This document shows positions 51,301 to 60,370 of a DNA stretch of 64,000 nt, one piece after another. Origin of the DNA: Luscinia megarhynchos (lineage: Eukaryota > Chordata > Aves > Passeriformes > Turdidae); contig JAPFBE010000003.1 in NCBI GenBank assembly GCA_034336665.1, forward strand, positions 62,105,352-62,169,351. Direction: 5' to 3'. The translations under genes were made by a program, and so were the position numbers. The notes below the pieces were generated by a model, which saw only the letters and a list, made by a program, of their open reading frames with translations, searched no databases and was not told the origin of the DNA. Every line of letters starts with the position of its first letter. Positions within the stretch are counted from its first letter, which is position 1.

Positions 51301-51813
51301 AGATTGAGCCAGAGGGTACAGGATGCATCTGTTCTATTGCATGCATTATTCCTCTTAATGTACACTCAGGGATTATCCCAAAGTAAACGTTTGATTTGGG
51401 ATACCTCATTCTGCAGAAAGGAGAGATGTTTCACTTCCTTGTCCTTGTAGTTGGTTTTCTCTCTTTGTTTGAGGTTAAGTAATTCATGACAAGTATTCTT
51501 CAATTTGAATAATCTTAAATTTGTTTTTTAATGTTTTTCTCTTTTTCTCGTACAATTCAAAGCCTGCATAACATTATCTTTATGGCTGTATACTAAAAAA
51601 GCAATTCAACTTACTGCTTGACTTCGGTATTTAGGAGTTTGTAGCATCTGTTTCCCCCCTATGGAGATGCTGTTTAACTGTTTCTGTTTATCATTTCACT
51701 CACAGGCAAACACCAAGATGTCTGCAGCACAGAAGGCTCTGGCCAAAGTTGATAAGAGTGGAATGAAATCCATTTCTGCTTTCTTCGGCTCCAAACCTAA
51801 AACATCAAAATAA
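13884..51813 (+). CDS. RNASEH2B: RNASEH2B, ribonuclease H2 subunit B (whole gene, 11 coding exons)
   Basis: RNase H2 is the nuclear enzyme that cuts single ribonucleotides out of DNA and degrades RNA in RNA:DNA hybrids. Subunit A is catalytic; B and C form an interleaved beta-barrel scaffold, and B links the complex to PCNA. Eleven exons match the human protein in order, with phases that agree at every junction. They give 921 coding bases including the stop if one surplus base in exon 5 is discounted, or about 306 residues against 312 in human. The N-terminal part (exons 1-4) corresponds to the barrel, exons 5-8 to the helical/winged-helix region, exons 9-10 to a charged linker and exon 11 to the PCNA-binding tail. 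The human disease position Ala177 is conserved as Ala in exon 7. As given, exon 5 shifts frame and reaches TAA at 32836-32838. All other exons look functional, so an assembly error or allele is more likely than a pseudogene. Confidence 0.95.
23507..23616. repeat. Poly-T / (TTTTTG)n simple repeat
   Basis: T runs are interrupted by single C and then G residues, ending in TTTTTG and TTTG units. Lysine/glutamine-rich open frames on the minus strand here are low-complexity artefacts. Confidence 0.95.
24336..24367. repeat. T32 homopolymer
   Basis: An uninterrupted run of 32 T residues lies in intron 1, about 570 bases before exon 2. No retroelement body adjoins it on the minus strand that I can recognise. 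Confidence 0.95.
24939..25010 (+). CDS. RNASEH2B: RNASEH2B coding exon 2
   Basis: This 72-base exon follows a good acceptor (CCCCCTACAG) and encodes [20 protein letters not shown] followed by NPSTG. The end aligns with human FVKLVNPCSG, part of the barrel that packs against subunit C. It enters in phase 1 and leaves with one base (G). The downstream donor is GCAAGT, not GT: a GC-AG intron. The exon end is fixed because only the break after 25010 joins in frame to exon 3. Confidence 0.95.
25011..27910 (+). other. RNASEH2B: RNASEH2B intron 2 (GC-AG)
   Basis: The intron is 2.9 kb. The donor reads CAG/GCAAGT, the strong consensus for the minor class of GC donors processed by the U2 spliceosome. 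The acceptor is TTTTCAACAG. It contains an exact 17-base direct duplication at 26361-26404 and TG/TATG-rich sequence near 27798-27830. No other feature is recognisable. Confidence 0.9.
27911..28018 (+). CDS. RNASEH2B: RNASEH2B coding exon 3
   Basis: This 108-base exon encodes [20 protein letters not shown] and then a segment ending [12 protein letters not shown]. It aligns without gaps to human [20 protein letters not shown] and HHSWFINQSVQS. This is the best conserved part of the barrel domain. It enters in phase 1 and ends CAG G before donor GTGAGT at 28019. Confidence 0.97.
28019..30281 (+). other. RNASEH2B: RNASEH2B intron 3
   Basis: A 2.26-kb GT-AG intron with acceptor CTGTCACCTAG. I see no transposon or RNA gene in it. 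Confidence 0.9.
30282..30358 (+). CDS. RNASEH2B: RNASEH2B coding exon 4
   Basis: This 77-base exon encodes [20 protein letters not shown] followed by IKADKE, close to human [20 protein letters not shown] followed by IKADKE. The DPLF motif marks the transition from the barrel to the helical region. It exits in phase 0 at a canonical GAG/GTAAGC donor. Confidence 0.97.
30359..32748 (+). other. RNASEH2B: RNASEH2B intron 4
   Basis: A 2.39-kb GT-AG intron. It holds a TA/TG-rich microsatellite-like stretch at about 32658-32700, just before exon 5. No transposon is recognised. The acceptor is a tandem CAGCAG. Confidence 0.88.
32749..32870 (+). CDS. RNASEH2B: RNASEH2B coding exon 5, reading frame broken
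   Basis: The first part encodes [20 protein letters not shown], matching human [18 protein letters not shown]. The second part reads [18 protein letters not shown], matching human LLKLPGLEKLLHHVTEEK, but in the next frame. One base too many lies around 32812-32817, where GTT is followed by GCTGCTGAAG. Read literally, translation stops at TAA 32836-32838. The exon is 122 bases, while the flanking phases need a length of 3n+1. Using the alternative acceptor three bases downstream does not repair it. The donor is AAAAG/GTGAAA. Exon identity is certain; whether the insertion is genuine is not. Confidence 0.9.
34567..35742 (-). mobile_element. CR1 non-LTR retrotransposon, 5'-truncated
   Basis: Read on the minus strand, the copy starts inside the reverse transcriptase with [18 protein letters not shown] (compare the CR1 hallmark [12 protein letters not shown]). 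It continues through segments resembling the C-terminal part of CR1 ORF2: [11 protein letters not shown] and [10 protein letters not shown] near 35180-35110, then [17 protein letters not shown] near 35040. It finishes in the conserved 3' end at 34567-34620, GGTTGGAAGAAACCTTCAAG on the + strand. The frame is broken several times and the YADD-type catalytic region is not readable, so it is a dead copy. Truncation at the 5' end is normal for CR1. The terminal 8-bp tail repeat (ATTCTATG type) is reduced to about one degenerate unit. Confidence 0.92.
38849..38866. repeat. A-rich homopolymer tract
   Basis: A run of about 17 A residues in intron 5. It is preceded by a 14-base AGATTTAAGATAAT unit duplicated with 17-base spacing at about 38812-38842. 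Confidence 0.8.
39272..39336 (+). CDS. RNASEH2B: RNASEH2B coding exon 6
   Basis: This 65-base exon encodes [20 protein letters not shown] followed by KK, matching human [20 protein letters not shown] followed by EKK. The EKTLKWL helix is conserved, including the lysine that is human Lys162. It enters in phase 1 from exon 5's closing G and leaves in phase 0 at AAG/GTATTG. That entry phase confirms the expected reading frame at the end of exon 5. Confidence 0.96.
39337..40540 (+). other. RNASEH2B: RNASEH2B intron 6
   Basis: A 1.2-kb GT-AG intron with acceptor TTTTCTGTAG. No repeat or RNA gene is recognised. Confidence 0.9.
40541..40646 (+). CDS. RNASEH2B: RNASEH2B coding exon 7
   Basis: This 106-base exon encodes [20 protein letters not shown] and then [15 protein letters not shown], against human [20 protein letters not shown] followed by STAFFSGDQASTDKEE. 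The Ala aligned with human Ala177, the most common Aicardi-Goutieres substitution site, is retained; its neighbour Ala176 is Lys here. The second half is variable, as between other vertebrates. It ends GAA G before donor GTAAGA. Confidence 0.95.
40647..43740 (+). other. RNASEH2B: RNASEH2B intron 7
   Basis: A 3.1-kb GT-AG intron. The acceptor is AAG rather than the usual CAG/TAG, but it is preceded by a long pyrimidine tract at about 43700-43735. AT-rich, no recognised transposon. Confidence 0.88.
43741..43819 (+). CDS. RNASEH2B: RNASEH2B coding exon 8
   Basis: This 79-base exon encodes [20 protein letters not shown] followed by ELLKYLG, matching human [20 protein letters not shown] followed by DLSKYLK. 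It is strongly conserved. It enters in phase 1 and leaves in phase 2 at GG/GTAAGT. Confidence 0.97.
43820..44605 (+). other. RNASEH2B: RNASEH2B intron 8
   Basis: The shortest intron at 786 bases, GT-AG, with acceptor TTGTTCTGCAG. Nothing else is seen in it. Confidence 0.9.
44606..44648 (+). CDS. RNASEH2B: RNASEH2B coding exon 9
   Basis: A 43-base exon encoding (G)[14 protein letters not shown], aligned with human LPEPSASLPNPPSK. It is a short proline-rich linker. The phases fit exon 8 (phase 2) and exon 10 (phase 0). Donor AAG/GTAGGA. Confidence 0.93.
45060..45420 (-). mobile_element. Ancient CR1/L3-like 3' fragment
   Basis: On the + strand the succession of phrases (TTCTATAACCTCATTCCTCTG, then CAGAAACCTTTCTGTAAATT, then GGCCAATTTATTCCCCTGCC, then TTGAGAAGCCAATT) follows the antisense of the conserved CR1/L3 region downstream of the reverse transcriptase, heavily diverged. 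Boundaries are approximate. Confidence 0.42.
46088..46468 (+). mobile_element. CR1 retrotransposon 3' fragment
   Basis: The copy begins with a fragment of the ORF2 C-terminus (GGCCTGGAGAAGAGAAGGCT). It proceeds through the typical CACTGGCACAGGTTGCCCAGAG and CCAGGCTGGATGGGGCTCTG phrases, and ends with CATGATCTTTAAAGGTCCCT followed by CTATGATTCTGTG, the CR1 3' terminus with a degenerate ATTCTATG tail. It is short, 5'-truncated and in sense with RNASEH2B. Confidence 0.94.
49675..49755 (+). CDS. RNASEH2B: RNASEH2B coding exon 10
   Basis: An 81-base, 27-codon exon encoding [20 protein letters not shown] followed by DNLKTKK, against human [20 protein letters not shown] followed by KDLKTEKK. It is the charged, probably disordered linker before the PCNA-binding tail. 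Both boundaries are phase 0. Acceptor ACATTTCAG, donor AAG/GTAAGC. Confidence 0.97.
49756..51705 (+). other. RNASEH2B: RNASEH2B intron 10
   Basis: A 1.95-kb GT-AG intron with acceptor TTTCACTCACAG. No repeat or RNA gene is recognised. Confidence 0.9.
51706..51813 (+). CDS. RNASEH2B: RNASEH2B coding exon 11 with PCNA-binding tail
   Basis: It encodes [20 protein letters not shown] and then [15 protein letters not shown], ending at TAA 51811-51813. Human has [20 protein letters not shown] followed by TFFG and a basic tail. The segment MKSISAFF (51763-51786) is the PCNA-interacting peptide, with the hydrophobic Ile and the paired Phe-Phe kept; the human Asp-Thr is Ser-Ala here. The tail after FFG is shorter and less basic than in human. 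Confidence 0.97.
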   Translation, partial: ANTKMSAAQKALAKVDKSGMKSISAFFGSKPKTSK

Positions 51814-52432
51814 AGACTTGTTCTTGAAATAATTTTATACAGTGGTTATTTTTATGTTAAGCTAAAGATGTCTCCTGGAGATTTTTTGTTAGTATAGTGT
51901 GTGCGGGACATGTCTGGGTACGTGGTGTAGTGTGATGGAGAGGTCTGTGAGCTGGCAGGGCACAAGGGCTGTTGGGCCTTAGTGGGACATATTCCACCCT
52001 GGATTGGGAAGATGGCTCAGATGCATTGGTGCTGTGAGCTAGAATCAAGTCTTAGCAGAGTATCATACTGTGCTGCTGCTCCTTCCAGAGCAAGCCCAGT
52101 CAAGCCAACCATGGAGTTTTCTCCATTATACTCCATTCTAGGCTGAAAGCTTGTCTTTCTTTGATGATTTTTTTTTTTAATTCATAAGGAGCATTTTTTT
52201 TTAATTTTCTGAAGTTTTTTACCCAGTATTACACCAGAGTAGAATGGCATCATTGCATTTTTATTTTGACCCAAATATAAGTGCTGATGAAAGTGTTGTC
52301 ATTGGTAGCATTTTATTGAGGCAAAGATACTCTCTGTATTGGGATTTGGGTTGTTTTCAATATGCTGGAAAGAAATGGCAATGTATGTCAGGGTACATGT
52401 CATGCAATAAAGTGCTTTGTGTAACAAACTTG
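51814..52432 (+). other. RNASEH2B: RNASEH2B 3' UTR and polyadenylation signal
   Basis: A canonical AATAAA lies at 52406-52411, about 590 bases after the stop codon. It is followed within 30 bases by GT-rich sequence (GTGCTTTGTGT and TGTGCTTGCTG), as expected downstream of a cleavage site. Cleavage is therefore likely near 52425-52435. A weaker TAATAAA-free AT stretch at 51827-51836 is a poor alternative. Confidence 0.7.
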
Positions 52433-55002
52433 TGCTTGCTGTATTTGCTGTGTACTTCAAGAGTTAGGCTGGGTTTCAGCACATTTTTAAAGTGGTTTTG
52501 GTATTTTCCTGTGTATAAATTTTAATCCTTAAGGAATTCTGGCATCTCTTTGGCTTTACATGATAAATCTCTTAGCACATAGCAATATAGAGGGTATTTT
52601 TATGTTTAGTTCCAAGGTCAAGAGGTCCTTATGAAAATGATCAGGGAAAAATTGATTTAAAGGCAAGAATGGGTGGGACTTTTTTAAAGAAGCCTGTTTG
52701 GCATTGGATTCAGAAGTTTAAATATAAGTGTTTTGGATAAGGTTTAGTTGTATGAGGTTTTGCACAAGGTAGGACTGTTACTTAAAATGCTCTACCCATT
52801 CTTTTCAGTGTTCTTCAGTCATTACTGAGTATTCCTGTGTATCTAGAGGGATAGCTGATGTTGCAGCTTCCCTCAGTCACAGAATTGAAAAAGAGATGGA
52901 GTCGCTGGGATCATTTGTACAGATCTGCACGGTACTCAGTGTCATCCACCAGTTATTGTACTGAGTCATCACTGTGGATCAACTACAATGTGTGATTTTG
53001 AAAGACACTCAATACACGCCAGGCTTTGCTACTTCAGCTCAGTAGAGAATCTGCTTGTATCCCTTGATAATGCGAGTTTCAGAAAAATTAAAAATCCCCC
53101 TTTTTGAGTAACTGAACCATTTTTCTGCTTCAGACTTACTTGCTGTCATTTACAACCCTTGGATTACAATGGTGTCTGTTAAGTTAAAAAGCTCTGTGGC
53201 ACTCTGTTCCAACCAGAAATGACAGAGAAGCCTTGCCGTGTTCTGTGCAGTTTTGTAGTTGGGTTTTGTATACCTTTCAAATTGGGGGTTTTTACTAAGT
53301 GTCAGATGTAGTTTGCAAATGCACTGAGGGTTAGCATGGTTGGAATTCCAGATAGAGGAAAATGCTTGGAAATCTACAGAGTTATTATCTCTCATAATAA
53401 ATAGTGTTTGATGAGCCCAGAATGAGCAAATGTGGTTACGAACTGGAAGGGTTAAATTTTGGAAAACATTCAACCTCCCAAGTTCATGTGAGTAGAAGAG
53501 ATGCAGAAATGATGGCTATTTTGAAAAACACCCATCAAAAATGTAGGATAATGCTATGGGGGGGAAAAAAAAGAGAAAAAGAACACGCATGTTCTGTCAT
53601 GTTAATGAAGAAGTTCTGTGCAGTAAGCAACAAGTTAGGGAGTGTTTCTGTAGAAAAAAGGAGCTGTGTGTCTATTAATGAAAAGCCAGCTCTGAGCACT
53701 AGAAGATGCTGACAAAGCAGACAAGCATGGGATGGGTGCTTGTTGGAAAACCAAGAATGGGAGAGAATTATGTTACTAACAGGAACTATGGGGCAGAACA
53801 GATGCACGGTAGAAGACCTGGATATTTAAATACGCTAGTTTTAGGGGTTTGGGTTTTGACAGGTCAAAAGTTTTGTGAAATTAATTTTGCAAATGTGTGT
53901 TTTCGTTGACTGTACTGTTCAAGAACCTTCTATGAAATGGGGCCAGTTTCTCTGGTCAGAATTTGGGACAGAGAAAGAACAAATCTGAGAGAGATGAGAG
54001 TCCTTTGTGCTGACTTATGATCAGGGATACCAAGTTTTATTTTTTTCTTGCTCTATACACAGCTTTCACATGTGCTGCTGTGCTCAAGGACTAAGTCTAG
54101 AGTTCTTCATCTGTGCAGGGCTGCATTTTGCTTTAGTGCCACATCCCGACTTCAGCTGTCAGCTATGCTGTAACTTACCACAGTAGTAATTTTATTAGTG
54201 ACTGTGCTTTTGGTTGAGCGGGAATTTGTGCATGACAAAAATATAAGCCATTTCCAAAAACCATTAGAGCTTTCACATGAAAACAAAAACTCTTTTCCCC
54301 TTTAGGAAAACATGAAATACATTTAGTAACTTCTAAACTTCCTCGACATGTAGCTGTAAGAAATTATGAAGAGCATATGGTGCCAAGTGCATAAAACAAC
54401 ATTTCCTACCACAATAAGGATTTAAATATCGTTACCCTGCCTGGCCAGCAGTAGCAGTAGGTCATTTTGAAATGCTGCTTTTCTATTTCTTCCTTGGTTA
54501 ACATAGTATGGAGCAATATGCCAGTACTATTATAGAAATATGGTCTTACTTTATTTCTTTTTCTGGGTTAACATGACATCTCTACATATTCATGTAAATA
54601 TCTGATGAGCTGTGATGCTTTTATAGTTGTTTATCTGGGATTAAACAGCTCTTTTCACTTTTTTAGACTTTTGCATAGCAAATGGGCTGACATCACTGGG
54701 CATGGAAAACATGGAAATACAAGCACTGATTTAGGGATATGTAAAGGTCAAACTGGCACATCATTTTCAGTCTTAAGTAATAGCTTAGTTCTATTTGTAG
54801 AAGTGATTGGTGATTTGAATATTTTCGGTGGAAGAGGTGGCATTGTTGGCAGAATTTGCATTCGGATCTGAAATCTGGAAGGGTTCAGCATGCTTGTTTT
54901 CAGGTGTTCAATTGCATCTGATGTGATGTTTATTGGAGCAAAATTAAATGGTTATTTGAATAAATTAATGTCTTTGACTAGGGTTTTCTCTTTCCTTTGT
55001 AG
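52433..55002. other. Downstream DNA, no gene identified
   Basis: AT-rich DNA with open frames no longer than about 107 codons, none with a recognisable domain. No CR1 or LTR is recognised. Confidence 0.55.
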
Positions 55003-55134
55003 ATGCCTGAGAAAAGACGTGCAAAGAAGAAATGAAAGGAGCATAAGGAGACTCACTTATATTATTACAACTTGCCATAATCACAAAGCTGCTTTTGAAG
55101 GCTTTTTTTTTTTACGCACTTTCTGAAAAATAAA
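55003..55134 (+). other. Candidate orphan terminal exon with short basic ORF
   Basis: A strong acceptor (GTTTTCTCTTTCCTTTGTAG) ends at 55002 and is followed at once by ATG and an 11-codon frame ending at TGA 55033-55035, MPEKRRAKKK. An AATAAA lies at 55129-55134. The layout fits a last exon with a short 3' UTR. It could serve as an alternative last exon of RNASEH2B (exon 10 ends in phase 0, so it would join in frame) or belong to a non-coding transcript. Chance is also possible, and no homology is known to me. Confidence 0.25.
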
Positions 55135-55269
55135 TGCTTGACATCGGACATGCCCTGTTCCAAGAAAAAGCAAATCTCAGCAGATTAGCATTGTTAAATA
55201 TGCGGTGTGTTAAACATACAATGCTTCAAATTTTATAGCCACACACGATTGGCCTATCAGGCCCTTCCA

Positions 55270-55545
55270 GGAAAGCACTTACGAGCATGCCTAATGTTAA
55301 GCACATGAGCAGTGATCCCAAACTCAGCCATGGTGTCCGTGTGGGTAAGTGCTTTGCTGGATCAGTGCCTGCAGCCCTGTTAGGTGCTGAGCATCCTGAT
55401 CCAAATCCAGCAAAGCACTTAGGTCCATGCTTATCTTGAAGTGGAAGAGCCAGTCTAGTATTTGTGCATTAGTGTTCACCATAAAACCTCTCTTGGCACA
55501 ATGACTCATATGCTTAAAATTAAGCACCTGCCCAAGTATTTTGCA
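55270..55545. repeat. Palindromic, probably ancient interspersed element
   Basis: Two perfect 17-base arms, TAAGTGCTTTGCTGGAT at 55346-55362 and its complement at 55405-55421, enclose a 42-base loop. Further related AAGCAC/GTGCTT-type words lie on both sides (55275, 55300, 55490, 55524). The phrase AAGTGCTTTGCTGGATCAG is one I associate with old interspersed repeats of reptiles and birds, but I cannot name the family. Confidence 0.5.
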
Positions 55546-58500
55546 AGGTCAGACCAACTGCATCCTTGAGCAAGTCTTAAATATTTGATTTTTATGAAAT
55601 TTTTTTTACTCATTTTTAATAGAATGCATGCTTTTAGTGACCATAATTACCAGTTTTAGAAGCTGTATAGCAGAATATGTTTGTATAGCATGTTCTCTGC
55701 AATTTTGTTCTTTCTTTTTAAAAATCTATCCATATTCGGAAAAGTGGCCTTTTTGGATGAGAATTCCAATGTTCAGTCATAAAATCAACCAAAATGGAAA
55801 AAAAACCCAATGTTAACTCTTTTTAGGACATTTAAATTTTTAAAAATAATTTCACTGAGTTTGATTTACATGATTTTGTCTAACACTGACCTGTTTTAAG
55901 GAAGGTGTCACCTAGCTGAGTTTATGTAGACAGTCTGACTCTTAAGTGCTAAAGCTTTGGGTAAACGTTGTGTGTTCAGAAGGGCAGATGGAGAAGCTGG
56001 CTTTTTAAATTTTACTTCTTTTATTCTAAGGGATTGAAGCCTTACAAACATATATAAAAGAGCATGTACATTTTGTGTTAAGAACTAAACCAAAACCTGT
56101 GTAATTCTTCAGGTTAAAAAAAAAAAAAGACCTAATTATCCTTTTTTTATTCATTTAAGCAACACTTTCTGTGGAGTGAGCTTCAACCAAAATGTCAGCC
56201 TGAGTCTACATAAAAAATGGGGAAGTGAATGCTAATGAGATCCTGAAGTGATTTGTGTCATATGCAGTCTGCTGTTCTTAACTTAAATACCTGTATATCA
56301 AACTACTATTAATATGTAACTCTTCTCTGGAGAACTTTTTTAAGTTCATAATTGACAGGATTTTGAACAGAATGAATGTTTACTTCTGTAAATTCTAGCT
56401 GTGACCCCAGTTCACAGATGCCTACAGCAAATGACCAAAATGCTTGATAATGCTTGAATATATTTGAAGTGTTCTAGGTAAAACGTAAAGTAATATTTTA
56501 CATCAACTGTAGCAAATTTTGCCTAACTTTGAGTAAAAAAGAGCTCCAAAACCAGTTTATTATGACATTGCTGAAAACTTAATTCAAAGACAGAGGCAGC
56601 AGCTTATTCAACTTTCTTTTCAACTGATTCTGTTCATCTCTGTTTCAGAATATGAAAAACCTGAACTGTTACCTGTTTAGAAATCATATATGAAAGGAAA
56701 TGTAATCTGAAAGTCTGTTTTAGGAATTTGCACTGAATTATTTTTGTTAGTCTGGTGAAGCAATGTGCACTTTCCCTTTTTATGGAAAAAATATTTATTT
56801 TAACATCGTTTTTAGGAATACTGGAAGAATATTGTGTGGGTCCAAAATGAAATTTCTATTTTTCTAACTTGCATTAAAAAACGCTTGATATATGAATTAA
56901 GATGATATATTTCAGTATATGATGCAATATTTTTGTAAGATTTTATTTTTAATTAATGTGCAAGAAAGAAATAAATGCCTTTGGAATAATTTGTTGATTA
57001 TTTCTTCACTAGTATCTCAGAGAAATGCAAAGAAAAATGCATTGCAGTCAAGCTACTGATGCTGTTACCCTCCACAGGGTAGTCAGTAATTCTTGGACTG
57101 AGTTGGAGGAAATAATGAATCCTGATATAAATATGAATCTGAAAGTTCATTAAGACAGATTCAGTGATGCAATTAGGCTAATCCCTGAGGACATTACTGT
57201 ACTGGTGATCTGAAGAGAAGCTATCTCTGTGTACATAGAGTTGCTGGCCTACATACTCTGGATATTTTCATTTTCGTGAACATGGTGGTGAATCTTTGAG
57301 CCATGGTGGGATGAAGAGAGTGAAGGTGAAGAGAATGATGTGATTATTTGTGTAACTTTTTACATATTTTGCATTCTTCACCATCACATAATGTGATATA
57401 TAGGTGCTCCATCACAGACTGACACAGAACTGATAAACAATGTTTTTTTAATAGCAGACAGTTAGTAAAACACAGAGGAAAAGCTGTTCCTCTGCCAAAA
57501 CATTATCCCAGTATCACCCTGATATTATAAGTGCTGACATGAGGCATCAAGGCTGTTAGGATAGTTACAGCCATTTCATTTATAAAATCCAGACAACAAG
57601 GGGCAAAGCAAAGGTGATAGGTATTTTATTTAGCTGTCAAGTTGATTTATTTGCATTAATGAAACCAAACAAGAACAGGAGTAGAGTTTGTACCAGTTAA
57701 TATACCCATCACTCACCAGCACATATCTGAAGAGTAGTACCAATGCAAACAACAAAGCAATTGGGCAGCATCTATTTAAATATGAAGTAGCATTTATGCC
57801 TCTTAGTTCAAGGAAGTCATCTCACAAGGCATTGCAAAGACTAAGCAAAACAGCAGATTGCTTTACACTCCTCATTGCTTTACATTCTTAAAGAGCTTCT
57901 GTAGCTCAAGTGTCCAAGCTGAACTCTAGTACCCTCTCTGTGCACAACTGTTGTCTTTTAGGGTCTGTCACATTGCAAATCACCCTAATTTTTCCAAAGC
58001 TCCTGTTTAAAATGCATTGTGTACCCTGAGATTGTTGCAAAGCAAGCAATGGTGGTGTCAGGTAAAACAATGCCCCGGTGAGACTCATCAATTTTTAAAA
58101 GGTGAAGCTAATTATAAGCTGAAAAGTTCTGCTTTAAAATTTGGCTTCTGATTTGGGATTATGGTCATTGTTTCACCCTTTCTCTTTTCAATCTGAGGAC
58201 CTGATTCTTTTTCAGAAGCTGCTAATTTGTTATAGCCCCATCTCCCCTTGACTTTAGCCCAGCTGAGCAAACTGCTTCAGAACAGGAATCCACATTCGTG
58301 AAGACAGCCAAAATCAAAGCTCTGCAGCCCAAGTTGTGAATGGAATCATCACCACTTCCTCTTGAATTCCTTGTGCAAGCTGGCATTGTTACAAGTTTTT
58401 CCAAGACAGTTCAGAGTTGATTCAGTAGGGGTGAAAGTGAAAAAACCCCAACTTGTCGTATTTTCTTCTCTTGTAATCAATCCTATGCTGGAGAAGCTGA

Positions 58501-60160
58501 GCAGAAAGGTTAGAGGGACAACAATGAAGATGGAAATTAAGAAAAAGGCAGCAATGCTGGCACAAAAAAAAAAGGCAATGTTGAAAATGAAGGAAAAGTA
58601 GGCAGAGAGATGGAAATAGTGGGAAAGGAACTGATGAAGTGAATGTGGAAAAAGACCACTATAAGGCTGGACAGCAATGCTGGCAGAAATGAAAAAGACT
58701 GTATTTCATTTCTGCTGAATTTCTCTACCTGTATTACACCAGTAATGCCTTGGCAAGGATCTGGTGCCAGCTGGATACAGAGATCAGGCTGCTGTTATCA
58801 GCACCTTTCCTCCAGATGGAGATGCAGCAGCTCTGAACTCAGTCCTGCTGCTTCTTCCATATGAGGTAGAGCCCCAAATGTCATGCCCCTTGCAGAGCTC
58901 ACATCATCTCTAGACAGCAGGAGATGGCATTTGGCAACTTGTGTGGTGTTTGCAACTCTTTACATGTGTTTGATCTTTCTCCTGACTTCAATTTTCTCCC
59001 CAACATCACATCCCTTCAGATTATCTCGTTGGTGGTGCAATTACTGGACCACGCCCTTTCTTGTATTTCGAAGTATCTTGGTGCCACCAGTGCCTAAAGG
59101 CTCCTAATGAGTGAGTACTGCTTGCATCAGCTACTGGTGCTGCAGAGACACAACCCCAAAGGAGAATTGTGGCTGTCTTCCTGCAGAGTTCACATGGAAA
59201 GGAGTAGAAGAAAACATGTAGAAGATGCACTGGGAGAGCTTTTGTCATGGCATAGGAAGAAATTGCTTACCTTAGGAATGATCATTCGCTGGAACAACTT
59301 TTTACTGGTTGTGTAGAGTCTCCATCACTGGCGATTTTCAAGATACAATTGGAGAGGGTGAATAGAGGTAGGAACGGCAGAGAGAAGAGAGAACTTGAAT
59401 AGCACAGGGAAGCAAAGAGGACCATGGTTCAACCCTTTTCCATGCTCTCATTTTTTCTGGACGTTGTGCTTTAAATGTTCTTTACTTGTGCCAGTGGTAT
59501 GTGTAAACCACTAGGTAGCAGGCAACTACTAAAAAGCAGTAACTCATTAAAATGGACATGCTACTCCATGACAAGAAGAAAATGTTACTGGACCATTTTA
59601 AGAGAAAACCACCATAGAAATGAGTTTGCCAGTAGCACTTGCAAGGATCAGAAAGATTCTTGGTGCAGTTTGCCAGGGTCTTTTTCAGCAATTCTTCATA
59701 GAAAACTATTTATTTTTACAGTGTGCAAAAGAGTCCTGCTTGGCTTAGAAGCCACTGAGAGATGAGGTACCTGTCCCAGTGGGCTTACAGAATAACTAGA
59801 AACAGTGACATTCTCAGATGTCCTTGTACTTGTGTCAATGTGTTCTGTTCCATGTGTGTGTGAGTATTTTCCACTCTGCCAAGGTGTAACCACACAAATC
59901 CTATTGGGCAGAAAGGGAGTTGTGTATCTGAATTCAGTCCTGGGGTTTGGAAGCACTGAGCTTAAGCTAATGGTATAAACAGTGTGTTTTTTGGTTGTCA
60001 TAACCTTAGCCATTATGTTCACAATACCTGGTCTCCATGCATGAAGGTAATGGCTTGGGAAGGAACAGAGCTTCAATGGGTAAACATCTGGCTGCACATC
60101 TGGTGCCAACAGGAATCAGGCATTCACAGCTATGGAACCCACTGAGGACTGAGACCTGCT
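55546..60160. other. Downstream DNA, no gene identified
   Basis: AT-rich DNA. The stretch 56160-57000 has a 3'-UTR-like look (T-rich, ATTTA words, AATAAA at 56970-56975), but no upstream coding sequence supports it. The stretch 58490-58640 is purine-rich. Open frames are short. Confidence 0.5.
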
Positions 60161-60370
60161 AGGAGCACGTGGGACCCATCTGAAGAAGTGGAGAGTTTGC
60201 CCAAGTGGAGAGTTGTGATGGATGGATACAAGCTCAGGAACAAAGCAGGGAAGATGAAGAAAGGGATTATTGTCTATGTCAAGGAGCCTTTTGTATTTAT
60301 GGAGGTCCTCTATGGGAGAGATGGGCTTGCTTTCTTCTCTGTGAGGTGGAGAACATAACCACCAAGTTGT
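60160..60370 (+). mobile_element. Possible CR1 endonuclease-domain remnant
   Basis: The frame including 60216 (GTG ATG GAT GGA) reads WDPSEEVESLPKWRVVMDGY, then KLRNKAGKMKKGIIVYVKE, then FMEVLYGRDG, and stops at TAA 60357-60359. The order W-D, MDGYKL, basic linker, G-I-x-VYVKE and ME-L resembles the CR1 ORF2 endonuclease segment around MDGYRLFRRDRQ and VALYVRE. It is short and diverged, and I could not extend it on either side. Confidence 0.38.

Noticed and set aside
56160..57000. 3'-UTR-like AT-rich stretch with AATAAA at 56970
   Set aside because: No coding exon or acceptor ties it to a gene, and the AT-rich background produces such signals often.
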